Shown one piece after another: positions 1 through 11,104 of a DNA stretch of 64,000 nt. Each line of letters opens with the position of its first letter. Within the stretch, counting starts at the first letter, position 1. Under the pieces are notes generated by a model, which did no database searches, had not been told where the DNA came from, and saw only the letters and a program-made list of their open reading frames with translations. Source of the DNA: Tetradesmus obliquus (taxonomy: Eukaryota > Chlorophyta > Chlorophyceae > Sphaeropleales > Scenedesmaceae); NCBI GenBank assembly GCA_030272155.1, contig CP126207.1, positions 248,001 to 312,000 of the forward strand, read 5' to 3'. A program made the translations under genes and the position numbers.

Positions 1-61
1 CTTCCAACCGTCTGCTGCTGCTGCTGCTGCTGCAGCTGTCACGTAATATGTTACATAACAG

Positions 62-140
62 TTGACGAGGGTGATGTTGTGGATGAGGAGGACGGGGAGG
101 AGGAGGACGTGTCGGAGAAGAAGCCAGTCCAGGCACTAAG
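62..140 (+). repeat. Acceptor-side copy of HSP90 exon 192-298
   Basis: After an AG at 60-61 the sequence repeats the acidic linker start of the next exon (DEGDVVDEED, then GEEEDVSEKK). It then diverges into CTG repeats and a second AG at 190-191 in front of the full exon. Both copies are preceded by the same TGTTACATAACAG intron end. Only the 5' part of the exon is copied, with its splice acceptor. Confidence 0.7.
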
Positions 141-191
141 TACAACCTGTGTGCTGCTGCTGCTGCTGTCACATAACATGTTACATAACAG

Positions 192-3100
192 ATGATGAGG
201 GTGATGTGGTTGATGAGGAGGACGAGGAGGAGGAGGCGAAGAAGCCCAAGACGGTCAAGCAGAACGTGACCGAGTGGGAGCACCTCAACGACAACAAGGT
301 GTGTTACATCGCATGTTATAACACATCTTATAACACATGCTACGTTTGCAGCAGGGTCTGCCCCATGCTATGGTGGCGCAATGCCACGTAGGTGTTGGCG
401 GACCAGAGCAGTTGGCAACCGGTGCATCAATTACGTGTGTTGCTTGCAGACTTGTGACTTGAAACAAGCTGCTGCTTTTGCTGCTGAATCCTATATATAA
501 AAAGAATAAGGTGACCCCTTGGTGGGGACGTGCCAGGCAGCTGCAAGCCGCAGGCACCCCATCAATGTGTTGAAGTAAATTAGGAAAGGTGTTTGCGGAA
601 GCTTGAGGGCAAGTGGCTGCCCCTGTTCGGAGAAAAGGCCGCAGTAGACCCTTTCATGGGCTTTTGCTTGCAAATGGTGCGATGAAATCATGGTGCCTCA
701 CAGCTCAAACAGTTTGTTTTGCTTTGATCTAATTTCTCAGCGAGCTTCGGCTGCATCAGGGTCTGCGTGAGGATGTGGACAAAAGTGAGAACGTGCAAGT
801 GTGAGGGCGAGCAAAAGACGGACGGGGTTCCGAGAAGTTATTGATGTGATTAAGTATAAAAAAAATTAGCTTGAAGACGACCCTGATGCAGCTCCATCGG
901 CCAGAGACGGTCACCATCTGTTGCTGCTTTCGAATATATGTTACGCACAGTAGTATGCCCTTGGGGCCGTGGCATCATGCCACGGGGTTGTGCTAGTAAT
1001 GACATAACATAACAACAAAGTGTTTTATTCGATGCACCGCAGGCAATCTGGCTGCGCAAGGCCAAGGACATCAGTGAGGAGGAGTATAACAAGTTCTACA
1101 AGGCCGTCAGCAAGGTGGGGTTTAACAGGGCTTCAGGGTTTTGATCTATGCTGCCTGTAGGGTTTAGTGGGGGTTTGATTGCGCGTGCAGCACCAACAGG
1201 ATCAGCGTTCTTGTTCATGGTTCATGTTTGGCAGCTTGCTGCATCACACAGCTTTCAATCAAGCACAGCATGCACCGCCAATGCGCCAAAAACCTCACTG
1301 CCCTCCTGGAGCCTTGCCTCAACCCTTACTTACCTTCTAAACCCTGCCGTATCAAACCCTAAACCCTGCAGGACTACGATGATGCGCTGAACCGCATCCA
1401 CTTCAACGCCGAGGGTGATGTGGAGTTCAAGGCGCTGCTGTTCATCCCCAAGCGCGCCCCCTGGGACTTCTACGACAACATTCAGGTGTTTTTTAGCATG
1501 AAGATTGGGCTTGGGGTTTTGGGTTTGAACCGGCATTCAGTTGATATACCTCACGTGGTTTAGGGTCTCTGCAACTTGGGTTTCTGGTTTTGGGGTGACG
1601 TGGTGCTGCTGTTCATCCCCAAGCGCACCCCCTGGGACTTCTACGACAACATCCAGGTGTGGTTTAGCATGAGCGGTGGATGCAGGGTTTAGGGTTTCTG
1701 GTGCTGGTGTGTGTTTTGAAAAGACTTTGCATGGTTTAGGGTCCCAGCACTTGTTAGGTCAGGGATGACGTGGAGTTGAAAGGCGGTGCTGTTCATCCTC
1801 AGCAGAACAACCCTGTGCACACCCTTGAAATCCGTGATCTGCCAACTTCAGTTGAACCTGCAGCAAACATCTAAACATGTGCCTGTTGTCATGCTGTTTC
1901 AAATCCTTTGCAGCGCGCCAAGCCCAAGGCGACCCCCGGCGGCACCGCCAGTGCCGGCCTTCGCCCCTCTGCATAAGCCACACAAACCCCTCGTGCTTGC
2001 GAGTGCAAAACCCTAATTCTATGTTACTCTCTTGCTGCTGTGTAACCTTGCAGCGCGCCAAGCCCAAGGCTACCCCTGGCGGCACCGCCAGTGCCGGCAC
2101 TCCTGCTGCACTTCCCTCTCAACTGAATCCGATTATTTCAGCAAAACAACGCCAACATCACCTTATGGTTGCGTTTGACTTTGCAGCGCGCCAAGCCCAA
2201 GGCCACCCCAGGTGGCACCGCCAGTGCCGGGCTCAAGCTGTATGTGCGCCGCGTGTTCATCTCAGATGATGTGGATGAGCTTCTGCCCAGGTAGGGTTCA
2301 GGATTGCTCAGGGTAATCCCTGCTGTCTGCTGGGGTTTAGGCTGCTGGGAAGCGTCACTGGGGTTGGCAGAGCATTGCAGAAGCCCTATGCATGTCCAGC
2401 CGTTGTGCTGCTGATGTTTGCGGCAGACTGTTGACAACAGAGTTGTGTGCCACTGCTGTACACTCTCGTGTCTGGGATCCTTATGCCTGCAGCTACACCT
2501 TGCCCGGTCTTCGCTAACCCTGCCTGCTGCCTCTCGCCGTGAAAAACCCTGCAGGTACCTGTCGTTCCTGCGCGGTGTGGTGGACAGCGACAGCCTGACC
2601 CTCAACGTCAACAGGGAGATGCTGCAGGTGGGTATGATACTATTAACATGTTGTGTTATAACATTGTTATTGTATACAAATGACACAGCCCAGCTGTGTT
2701 GCACAGCATCCGATCACTGTGGCGTCCCTGACAGCCAGCCTTGCCTAGGACCATCAAACACGAACGAGCTTCTGTGCAGTGCGCTGCGCTGCAGCTACTG
2801 ATTTAACACAGCATTTGTAATCGTCTCTGATTTGCTGCTTTATTATCATAGTTGTGTTGTTTCCTGCAGCACCACGCCAGCCTGCGCACCATCAAGAAGA
2901 AGCTCGTGCACACACACACCCCGCTCAACTGTTTTGGTATGCTGTGCTGTGATGCTTCGTGTCTTTTGTGTTGTTTCCTGCAGCACCACGTCAGCCTGCG
3001 CACCATCAAGAAGAAGGTCGTGCGCAAGTTACTGCCGCTCCCTCAACCCTCAACCCTAGCTCAACACCGTGTTGCATTTGCTGCTTTTTTCGATTGTGCT

Positions 3101-4021
3101 TCCCCCTTGCAGCACCACGCCAGCCTCCGCACCATCAACAGGCTGCGCACAGGCACCTTACTCAACCTGTTGTGCTGTGCTGCACTGCTATGTTTCTTTG
3201 TTCGTTCTGCTTGTTTCGCTTGCAGCACCACGCCAGCCTGCGCACGATCAAGAAGAAGCTCGTGCGCAAGGCGCTGGATGCGATCAAGAAGATGGCGGAT
3301 GACGAGGCAGCATGCAACGCCGACGACAGCAGCGACGGTGAGAGTGCTGTAGGTGTTGTTTCAGGTGGCAACTGCCCAGAAATTGTTGGTCGTTGGTGTG
3401 ATGCCGGGAAAAGATGGCAAAGATGGCGGACGACGAGGCTGCATGCAACGCCGACGACAGCAGCGACGGTGAGACGCTTTGCGTGTGGGTTCAGGAGTTG
3501 TGTCAGGGGTGCACTCGGTGCCCCAAGGTTGTATTGGTTGTGCTGCTGCTGTGCTACTGCATGCCAGCAAGAAGATGGCGGACGACGAGGCTGCTTGCAA
3601 CGCTGACGACAGCAGCGACGGTGAGTGTGCTGCTGTGTACGGCGGCTGCTTTTTACACAAATCCTTTTGTGGTCGTGTATTAGAGAAGGTGGCGGATGAT
3701 GAGGCCGCGACAGCAGCGACGGTGAGACGCGTTGCATGTTGTGTTCAGGATAGTGCATTGAATGTCCCAAGGCTGTTTTGGTTGTGCTGCTGCTGTGCTA
3801 CTGCATGCAATTAGGAAGATGGCGGATGACGAGGCTGCATGCAACGCCGACGACAGCAGCGACGGTGAGTATGTTTGTCTGCAGCCGCTGTTGCTGCTGC
3901 TCTGTCTGTTGATGTCTGACTGCAGCTGCTTTGAGACGGCAAGCGCCGGATACACATGGGAAATGCAGGCTTTTGTTGCCTTTTGGATGGAGTTTTCAAC
4001 AAGCTGCTGCTTCTGCCTCTG

Positions 4022-4054
<33 letters not shown>

Positions 4055-4152
4055 TGTATAAAACCATCTAACCCTGCAGATGACAGGTCCGAGAAGCCCA
4101 CTGGTGATGTCTGCAAGGCCTTTGGCACTTTCTGGAAGGAGTTATCAAACAC

Positions 4153-4190
<38 letters not shown>

Positions 4191-7100
4191 CAAAATCAAA
4201 CAGATGCCGAGAAGCCCACCGGTGACGCCTGCAAGGCCTTTGGCACCTTCTGGAAGGAGTTTGGCCGCGCACTGAAGCTGGGAGTGCTGGAGGACGACAA
4301 CAACAGGTGCGGTTTAGCGGCTGCCCTGTCGCGATCTGTAACAGGTGCCGTTGCGCTGAACGCCAGCGCCTGACATGAGCTATTTTGCGTTAGCCTTGGG
4401 AGCAGGCCGCCAATGTTGTGCACCTGAGGGGGTGGTTCAACTGGCCGAAGCAGCGGACACTGCAAGCGGCCTACACTCGCTGTAAGGCGGTACCACCCTG
4501 AATCCTGCAGGGGCCGTCTGGCCAAGCTGCGCTTCTACACCTCCAAGTCCCCCAAGGAGCTCACCTCTCTGTCAGATGTTTGATACAAACTAAACCCTTG
4601 GATCACACAGCTGAACCGTGACAACCTGAACTCGTAACTGCATTAAACCCTGCAGGGGCCGGCTAGCCAAGCTGCTGCGCTTCTACACCTCCAAGTCTCC
4701 TAAGGAGCTCACTTCCCTTTCCGGCTATGTCAGCCGCATGAAGCCTGGCCAGAAGACAATCTACTGGATTGCGGGCATGAGCCAAGATGAGGTCGCACGC
4801 AGCCCTTTTGCTGAAAAGCTGGTTGCTGAGGTGGGTTTAAGGGGCCTCAGGAGGTTTAGTTTAAGTTCCAGGAGGCTTCCAGGTTTCAATTTGCCTCAGG
4901 GTTGTATGGGTTGGGGCGTGTCCCGCATGAAGCCGGCCAGAAGACCATCTACTGGATTGCGATCATGAGCCAGGATGAGGTGGCCCGCAATCCCTTTGCA
5001 GAGAAGTTGGTGGCTGAGGTGGGTTTTTGAGGCATTATGGTGCAGGGTTTAGGGTTCTGGAGAGTTGAAAGGGTAGAGGGTTTAGGCGTGTCCCGCAGGA
5101 AGCCTGGCCAGAAGACCATCTACTGGATTGCGGGCATGAGCCAAGACGAGGTGGCCCGCAGTCCCTTTGCTGAGAAGCTGGTTGCTGAGGTGGGTTTCTG
5201 GGGCATTATGGTGCAGGGTTTAGGGTGCAGCACATGCTCCAAGGTTTGAGGGTTTAGGCACGCAGTGCATAAAGCTGGGGCAGAAGACCATCTAGTGAAC
5301 CAGCAGGTGCTGCATCCACTGACGCTCCCCTGCTGCTGTCATTGCTGCTGTCATTGCTGCTGCTGTCATTGCTGCTGCTGCAAATGACGAATGACAAATA
5401 ACATGTCATTTTTCACAGGGCTACCGGGTGATGTACCTCACCGACCTGCTGGATGAGTACGTGATGCATCCGCTGACGCTCCCCTGCTACTGCTGCTGTT
5501 GCTGCATGACAACAATAACATGTCATTCTGTTACATATATGTTATTTTGCAGGGCTACGAGGTGATGTACCTCACCGACGTGCTGGATGAGTACGTGATG
5601 CAGCAGCTCACCGAGTTTGAAGATTTCAAGTTTGCCAACATCGCCAAGGAGGATGTGGACACCACAGCAGAGGCCGAGGGAGAGGTGCGTGCTTCGAACC
5701 CTGCTTGCTGCGTGTTCGCTGTTTGGCTTGTGCCTGCATGTTTTGGGGCCTCAAGTTTGCCAGCATATTAAGGAGGATGTGGACACCACAGCAGAGGCTG
5801 AGGGAGAGGTGCGTGCTTAAACCCTGCTTTTTTTAAAAAAAAGTTTGTTTGCTTTCTGACTTGTGCCTGCGTGTTTTGGGCATGAAGTTGGCTGACACTG
5901 CAGAAGAATGTGTGGGCGCTCACGTCGATGGAAAAAAAGACCTGGAAACCTTGCCCTTTGCAAATTGCTCTCTGAGCGGTGCCTGCTTGCACTGGCTGTA
6001 GCACCACATCACATCTGCCTCATCTGCTTGTGTCATGACCTCTATTTCTGTCCCGCGGAGCATGTGGGCATGACACCAGCGGCTCAGGCAGGCATGTACC
6101 CACTGATTACATCTGCATGTGGGCAACAGCTCGCATGCATTGAGCAAAGTACATGTGTGTCTTGCTTCCTTTTGACCCACGATCCATCTGCCTTATCCAC
6201 TTGTATTTGTCACCAACTCTACATGTGGAGCATGTGGACACGACACCAGTGGCTCAGGCAGGCACATGTGTGAAAGGACGAACTGTTAATGAACAGCACA
6301 GCAATGCACCTTCAAGCTTCCGCCAAGGCCAAGAAGGAGGCTGCCAACGCGCTGAAGGAGGCCATTGAAAACTGCTTCCCTGCCCAACCTGAAGCTACCT
6401 GCAAAACCCTGAACATACTGCAGGACAAGGAGGGTGCCGCCAAGGCCAAGAAGGAGGCAGCAAAGGCGCTGAAGGAGAGCTTCAAGCCCCTCACAGGCTG
6501 GTGGAAGGACCTGCTGGGCAGCAAGGTGCGTGACTTTTGTGTTATATTTGTGTGTCATGCATGTTAATTTGTTACACCTGGTCCCAGTCATGCATGAACA
6601 AGGCTGCCAAGGCGCTGAAGGAGTCCTTCACGCCCCTCACAATCTGGTGGAAGGACCTGCTGGGCAGCAAGGTGCGTTACTTTGATCATTTATTGTGTTA
6701 TTCACACGTTCACTGCGTGATTGAAGAGCAATACCCTGGTCAAAGGAAGAGTCTTTGTGCATTGAGTGGCAGGGGTGGCATTTGTTGATGATGATGCTGT
6801 CCTCAACATGAACATGAACCAGCTGATTCTCTGAAGCTGAGCATGCAGTAGTGCCCTCTGCGACTTCTACTGCTCAACCCTCTTTGCTGCTGCTGCTGTT
6901 GCTGCCCCTCAGGTCGCTGGCGTGAAGCCGAGCAAGCGCCTGTCGAGCACGCCTTGTGTAGCTGCATTTCTGCTGCAAGTGCGCATGCTAGGCCTCTGTT
7001 GCTGCTACCGCTGCTGCTGAATTTTGTTTCCACTCCTCGGGTCGCTGGCGTGAAGCTGAGCAAGCGCCTGTCATCCACCCCTTGTGTAGCTGCATGTCTG

Positions 7101-8706
7101 CTGCAAGTGCGCATGCTGATCCTCTGCTGCTGCCTCTGCTGCTGCTGCTGCCAACGCAGGTTGCTGGCGTGAAGCTGAGCAAGCGCCTGTCGAGCACCCC
7201 TTGTGTGGTGGTGGCCAGCAAGTGGGGGCAGTCCGCCAACATGGAGCGCATCATGAAGGCCTCGGTAAGCACAAATGACATGTTACGTAACTTGTAACAT
7301 GTTACTTCTTGTACGCAACTGGTTTTTGACAAGTGACGCCTTGTGTGGTGGTGGCCAGCAAGTGGGGGCAGTCAGCCAACTCGCAGCGCATCATGAAGGC
7401 CTCGGTGACCGACCATGACATGTTATATAACGTGTAACATGTTAGTTCTTGTACGCAACTGTTATTTGATTTGTGGCGCCCTGCGTGGTGGTGGCCAGCA
7501 AGTGGGGCCGGTCCGCCAACATGGAGCGCATCGTGAAGGCCTCGGGGAGTGCAAATGACATGTCATGTAGCATGTTAGTGATGTTATGTTACTGTCACTA
7601 ATTGCACCTTGGGTCCTTGTGTGGTGGTGGCCAGCAAGTGGGGCCAGTCTGCCAACATGGAGCGTATCATGAAGGCCTCGGTGAGTTTGAATAACTGATG
7701 TGTCATGTAACGCTGTTATGTAGCATAACAGCATATATTATGTACTTATGACACAACGTCACCCAACATGATCTGCACTTTTCTGCATGCCTGAGCCAGC
7801 CCATCTCAAGCAATTCTTCAGCTTGACACACAGCCACAAGTTTTACACTGCTGGGAACCCGCACCTCACACTGCATGCCTGCTGTTGCTGTGCTCCTGCT
7901 CCTGCTGCTGCTGCTGCTGCTGCCACAGGCCTTCAACGACCCCTCACGTGCCGCCATGATGCGTGGTCAGCGCACGCTGGAGATCAACCCCGACCACCCC
8001 TTGATTGCAGGGCTTAAGGACAAGGTGGGTGTAGGGTTTGTTTGATATTGTTTCATGGTGTTGCGGTTGTCTTGTACGCTGACCTTTGCGTGGTCTTCCG
8101 GGAAAGTTCTCTTGCTTGTGCATCGGGCTTGGATGTCTGTTTGTGGGCATGCATGCGTGGTCAGCGCACGGTCAGGATCAATTCCCACCACCCCCTCATT
8201 GCTAGCCTCAAGGACAAGGTGGGTGCAGGGTTTGTTCTGCAACAATGTAGTTGTCAATGCTGTGTTGTTTGAATGCATGTGACCAGTACAGGCTGGAGAT
8301 CACAACTCCTGAAGAGCTGTGGCTAGGACGTAATGCCGTGCATGCTGAGTCAGCAGCGGCCGCCGCCAACAGCAAGTTATCAACAACCTCCGGATGCCGC
8401 TGCCGCCTCTTCTGCCCTTCAATATAACATGTCATTTGCAAATGTAACAGGTTGTTGCTGACAAGGATGACACAACAGCCAAGGACACCGCAGCGCTGCT
8501 GTATGAGAACACCACCAGTAGCGAACCTCCTGCTGCTGTGGCTTACAAGCTGCCCCGCCGCTGCTGCTGCTCTGACCCTAAACCCTGCTTTTATAACAGG
8601 TTGTTGCTGACAAGAACGACACAACCGCCAAGGACACCGCAGCGCTGCTCTATGAGAACACCACCAGTAGCGAACCTCCTGCTGCTGTTGCTGACAAGCT
8701 GCGCCA

Positions 8707-8737
<31 letters not shown>

Positions 8738-9234
8738 GACCCTAAACCCTGCTGTTATAACAGGTTGTTGCTGACAAGGATGACACCACCGCCAAGGACA
8801 CCGCAGCGCTGCTGTATGAGACAGCCCTGCTGGAGAGCGGCTTCGAATCGGATGACCCCAAGGTGCGTGATTGTTATGTTATTTTGTTACACTGTTGTGA
8901 GAGGAACAATGTATTAATGGCTTCTTTTGACAACCGCATGCTTTGTCTGGTTTGGTTGCAATGTGCGTCCCCCTGACCTCTTGTGTGTTTGCGCTAATGC
9001 ACGCACAGCTTGTTGCTTGCAATATATTATTTACACCTGTTGTAACATTGTCACAACTGTTGTCACTTTCTGCAGGGCTTCACGCAGCGGATGTACGAGC
9101 TCATCAAGGGCCAGCTGGGAGTGACTGCTGAGCTGCCCGGCAGCAGCAGCAGCAGCAGCAAGGGTGAAGACACGGCAGCAGCAGCAGAGGATGAAACTGC
9201 GGAGGATGCAGATAGTGACAAGTTGGAGCTCTGA
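192..9234 (+). CDS. HSP90B: ER-resident HSP90 chaperone (GRP94/endoplasmin), 5' end off window
   Basis: ATP-dependent chaperone of the ER lumen that folds secretory clients. Exons with GT-AG borders and matching phase: 192-298, 1043-1114, 1372-1485, 2187-2290, 2555-2627, 3226-3337, 4204-4306, 4656-4830, 5553-5684, 6424-6525, 7160-7264, 7929-8024, 8764-8862, 9076-9234. Together they give 516 residues. The N-terminal ATPase domain lies to the left of the window. Family blocks in order: acidic linker (DDEGDVVDEEDEEEE), TEWEHLND, IWLRKAKDISEEEYNKFYK, LKLYVRRVFISDDVDELLP, GVVDSDSLTLNVNREMLQ, TFWKEFG analogue, VVVASKWGQSANMERIMKA, EINPDHPLI, LLYETALLESGF. The tail ends DKLEL, a KDEL-like retrieval signal, which with the endoplasmin-type linker points to the ER form rather than cytosolic (MEEVD) HSP90. 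Two inserts (about RAKPKATPGGTASAG, and a segment around EAACNADDSSD) are unusual. Most introns are filled with copies of adjacent exon ends. Confidence 0.93.
1605..2100 (+). repeat. Partial exon copies in HSP90 intron 1486-2186
   Basis: Two donor-side copies of exon 1372-1485 come first: 1605-1656 (LLFIPKRTPWDFYDNIQ followed by GTGTGG) and a worn one at about 1763-1804. Two acceptor-side copies of the next exon follow, at 1914-1959 and 2054-2100. Each has the CAG acceptor and encodes RAKPKATPGGTASAG. The full exon starts at 2187. The order is donor copies first, then acceptor copies. Confidence 0.8.
2870..3864 (+). repeat. Acceptor- and donor-side copies around HSP90 exon 3226-3337
   Basis: Upstream of the full exon, acceptor-side copies start at 2870, 2984 and 3113, each CAG followed by HHASLRTI. 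Downstream, donor-side copies of its 3' half (KMADDEAACNADDSSD then GGTGAG) lie at about 3413-3467, 3568-3618, 3687-3720 and 3813-3864. The 3687 copy has an internal deletion. Seven partial copies therefore flank one exon. Confidence 0.85.
3960..4572 (+). repeat. Acceptor-side copies of HSP90 exons 4204-4306 and 4656-4830
   Basis: A copy after CAG at 4078-4080 encodes SEKPTGDVCKAFGTFWKEL and runs into a CTG tract; a worn relic may lie near 3965-4000. The full exon starts at 4204. At about 4512-4572 a copy of the 5' part of the next exon (GRLAKL.RFYTSKSPKEL) follows CTGCAG and lacks one codon relative to the full exon at 4656. Confidence 0.75.
4918..5294 (+). repeat. Donor-side copies of HSP90 exon 4656-4830
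   Basis: Two 171-bp-spaced copies, 4918-5019 and 5088-5189, repeat the last third of the exon (KPGQKTIYWIAGMSQDEVAR to KLVAE) with the same GTGGGTTT donor and the following ATTATGGTGCAGGGTTTAGG intron segment. The first copy carries a frame-breaking deletion. A third fragment lies at about 5255-5294. Confidence 0.85.
5420..6672 (+). repeat. Partial exon copies around HSP90 exons 5553-5684 and 6424-6525
   Basis: 5420-5485 is an acceptor-side copy (GYRVMYLTDLLDEYVM). 5768-5808 is a donor-side copy (KEDVDTTAEAEGE then GTGCGT). 6318-6360 is an acceptor-side copy of the next exon (AKAKKEAANALKEA), and 6601-6672 a donor-side copy (KAAKALKESF to GSK then GTGCGT). A pair of related segments near 6060-6100 and 6230-6270 (both with GGCTCAGGCAGGCA) shows a further intronic duplication. 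Confidence 0.78.
6913..7680 (+). repeat. Copies around HSP90 exon 7160-7264
   Basis: Acceptor-side copies at 6913-6955 and 7040-7085 encode VAGVKPSKRLSSTPC-like starts. After the full exon, three donor-side copies at about 7337-7405, 7477-7545 and 7615-7680 repeat CVVVASKWGxSANxxRIxKAS. The intron segments between them share TGACATGT(T/C)A and TAACATGTTA motifs. The donor-side copies all remain open in this frame. Confidence 0.85.
8150..8690 (+). repeat. Copies of HSP90 exons 7929-8024 (3' end) and 8764-8862 (5' end)
   Basis: 8150-8218 is a donor-side copy (RGQRTVRINSHHPLIASLKDK, then GTGGGT), with a short relic near 8290-8315. 8453-8520 and about 8600-8690 are acceptor-side copies of VVADKDDTTAKDTAALLYE. 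Both switch to an unrelated reading after the shared part. Confidence 0.8.
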
Positions 9235-9700
9235 GGCAGCAGCAGCTGGTGATTCTGAGGCGGCAGCAGCAGCAGCAAGGGTGATGACAAGGCAGCAGCA
9301 GCAGATGCTGAGGAGGCTGCGGAGGATGCAGCAGCTGAGGAAAGTTACAAGTCGGAGCTCTAAGGCAGCAGCAGCAGCATCTGGTGATTCTGAGGCGGTA
9401 GCAGCAGCAGCAAGGGCGATGACACGGCAGCAGCGGATGTTGAGGAGGCTGCGGAGGATGCAGCAGCTGAGGTCAGCGACAAGTCGGAGCTGTGAGGCAG
9501 CAGCAGCATTTGAGTTGGTGCCAGGGAACGCAGCAGCAGCGGCGGCAGCTGAGGACACTGACAAGTCGGAGCTCTGAAGCAGCGGCGGCTGCTGCCGCGA
9601 CACCGCAGCAGTTGATTCTGCAGCAAGGTATCCACAAGCAGCAGCAGCAAATGCTAAGGAGAGTTTTGCGTCGGAGCTCTGGCGCAGCAGCAGCAACTGC
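9235..9700 (+). repeat. Tandem copies of the HSP90 C-terminal tail and stop codon
   Basis: The last-exon end (Ser run, Lys-Gly-Asp/Glu-Asp, Ala/Glu-rich stretch, KLEL stop) is repeated after the true stop at 9232-9234. Copies end YKSEL-stop (near 9363), DKSEL-stop (near 9496) and DKSEL-stop (near 9577), with a worn fourth near 9660-9680. They are in the 3' UTR if the first stop is used. This is the terminal-exon version of the donor-side copies. Confidence 0.8.
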
Positions 9701-10852
9701 ATGGCGCAGCAAGCTAGCGCGTAGGGTATGTGAAGAAGAACAGAGTGTGTGGGTGTGTGAGAGGGCTGGGTTATAGCACGGAGTGCTGGCTGTGGCATGC
9801 TGCTACGGCAGCATGTGGGCCTCGATGTTGTTTCCATGCACTGTGCAGTGTGAAACAGCTTTGTGATACAAGGGACTGTAGACAAGAGGGGTGGACGCTT
9901 CACGCAGCAACTTTGCTCTGTGGTTGGTGTCTGCATCAGGTGCTTGCCACCGGCAGCCACGCTTTGATCAAATCGTGCATGCAGCCGCTGCTTCACTGCC
10001 TTATCACCGTGCTGATGCATCATCACGATGTGTCAAATGGTGCATGTGCAAGCCATACTGTGGAGGTTGGCAGGCAGTGCCGGCTGTGTGTGGCCATGTG
10101 ATGGCCATGGCCAGCCTGCCATGTCACTTTGCCGCCATGACTACCCCTGGGAAGTCGGTCTGAGGGGAAGTGATCCGAGTGTCATTCTTTTGTAACAAGT
10201 TGAGCGATCACCTCAGCTGGGTGGCGCATGTCAAATGCTCGCACACAAGATGTTACATAACCAGGAACAACGCCCATGTGGGCAGCCATTACATACACGG
10301 ACTGCAGCACGTGCTGTCCTTAATGCCGTTAGCTAGCTTGCCGCAGGTGCTGCAATTGCTGCCGCTACCCAACCCTGCACATTGGTGCAGCTAGTCACGC
10401 CAACACTGCTAGTAGCACCTGTAGGCTGACATCACGCAGGTCAAGCAGTCAAAGGTGGACGCGCGCCAGCAGCCTGCAGGGCAGCAGCAGCAAAGCGAGG
10501 GCAGCTGGTGAGCAGCAGTGATGCTTGTGTGCTGCGCCTTCCTGGCAAGGCTAGCAGTGCAGGGTCACCACCATTTCTGTGCGGTCAGGATGAAGCAGCC
10601 ACTGGTTTCAAATTGAAACAGTGAATGTTTGGCTGTTACATTTCAGAAATGACAACTGTCACTGATGTTGCAGCTGAGCCGCCATGCCACCAGACAGCCG
10701 GCTCACCTCCCAGAAGGCCTAGCAGGTGCCCAGGTGATTCATGTAGGGTGGAGCAGCAGCAGCAGCAGCAGCAGCACAGCAGCGGGAGCAGCAGCGACCA
10801 AAGAGAAGTTAGCATCATGGCCATGCAAGCCCTCTCTGTTTACAGGCGCGGC
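9701..10852. other. Non-coding stretch after HSP90
   Basis: Probably HSP90 3' UTR followed by intergenic DNA. Short open frames here show no family resemblance. A short CAG run lies at about 10751-10775. No gene seen. Confidence 0.5.
10191..10195 (+). terminator. Candidate poly(A) signal TGTAA for HSP90
   Basis: First plus-strand TGTAA seen after the HSP90 stop, about 960 bases downstream. TGTAA is the usual poly(A) signal of chlorophytes. Long 3' UTRs are common there, so the distance is acceptable, but no transcript evidence is available. Confidence 0.4.
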
Positions 10853-11032
10853 AGACACAACGGACACACTGCATTGTAACAACGGACACACTGCATTGTA
10901 ACAACGGACACACTGCATTGTAACAACGGACACACTGCATTGTAACAACGGACACACTGCATTGTAACAACGGACACACTGCATTGTAACAACGGACACA
11001 CTGCATTGTAACAACGGACACACTGCATTGTA
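10853..11032. repeat. 22-bp tandem array, about eight near-identical units
   Basis: The unit ACAACGGACACACTGCATTG plus TA is repeated head to tail with almost no change. Each unit contains TGTAA on the plus strand. The array lies between HSP90 (plus) and the convergent glycine-rich gene (minus). Near identity implies recent expansion. No unique spacers separate the units. Confidence 0.95.
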
Positions 11033-11104
11033 AGAATGCCGTACACCTTACAGCTGGCAGCTGGCAGCAACAATAAAACACAATGAAGGAGGGCGTATTC
11101 GTGA

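Noticed and set aside
1300..1371. Telomere or subtelomere from CCCTAAA motifs
   Set aside because: Single motifs scattered at intron ends, never in tandem arrays; not a chromosome end.
10853..11032. CRISPR-like array
   Set aside because: The 22-bp units are directly adjacent with no unique spacers, and the genome is eukaryotic.
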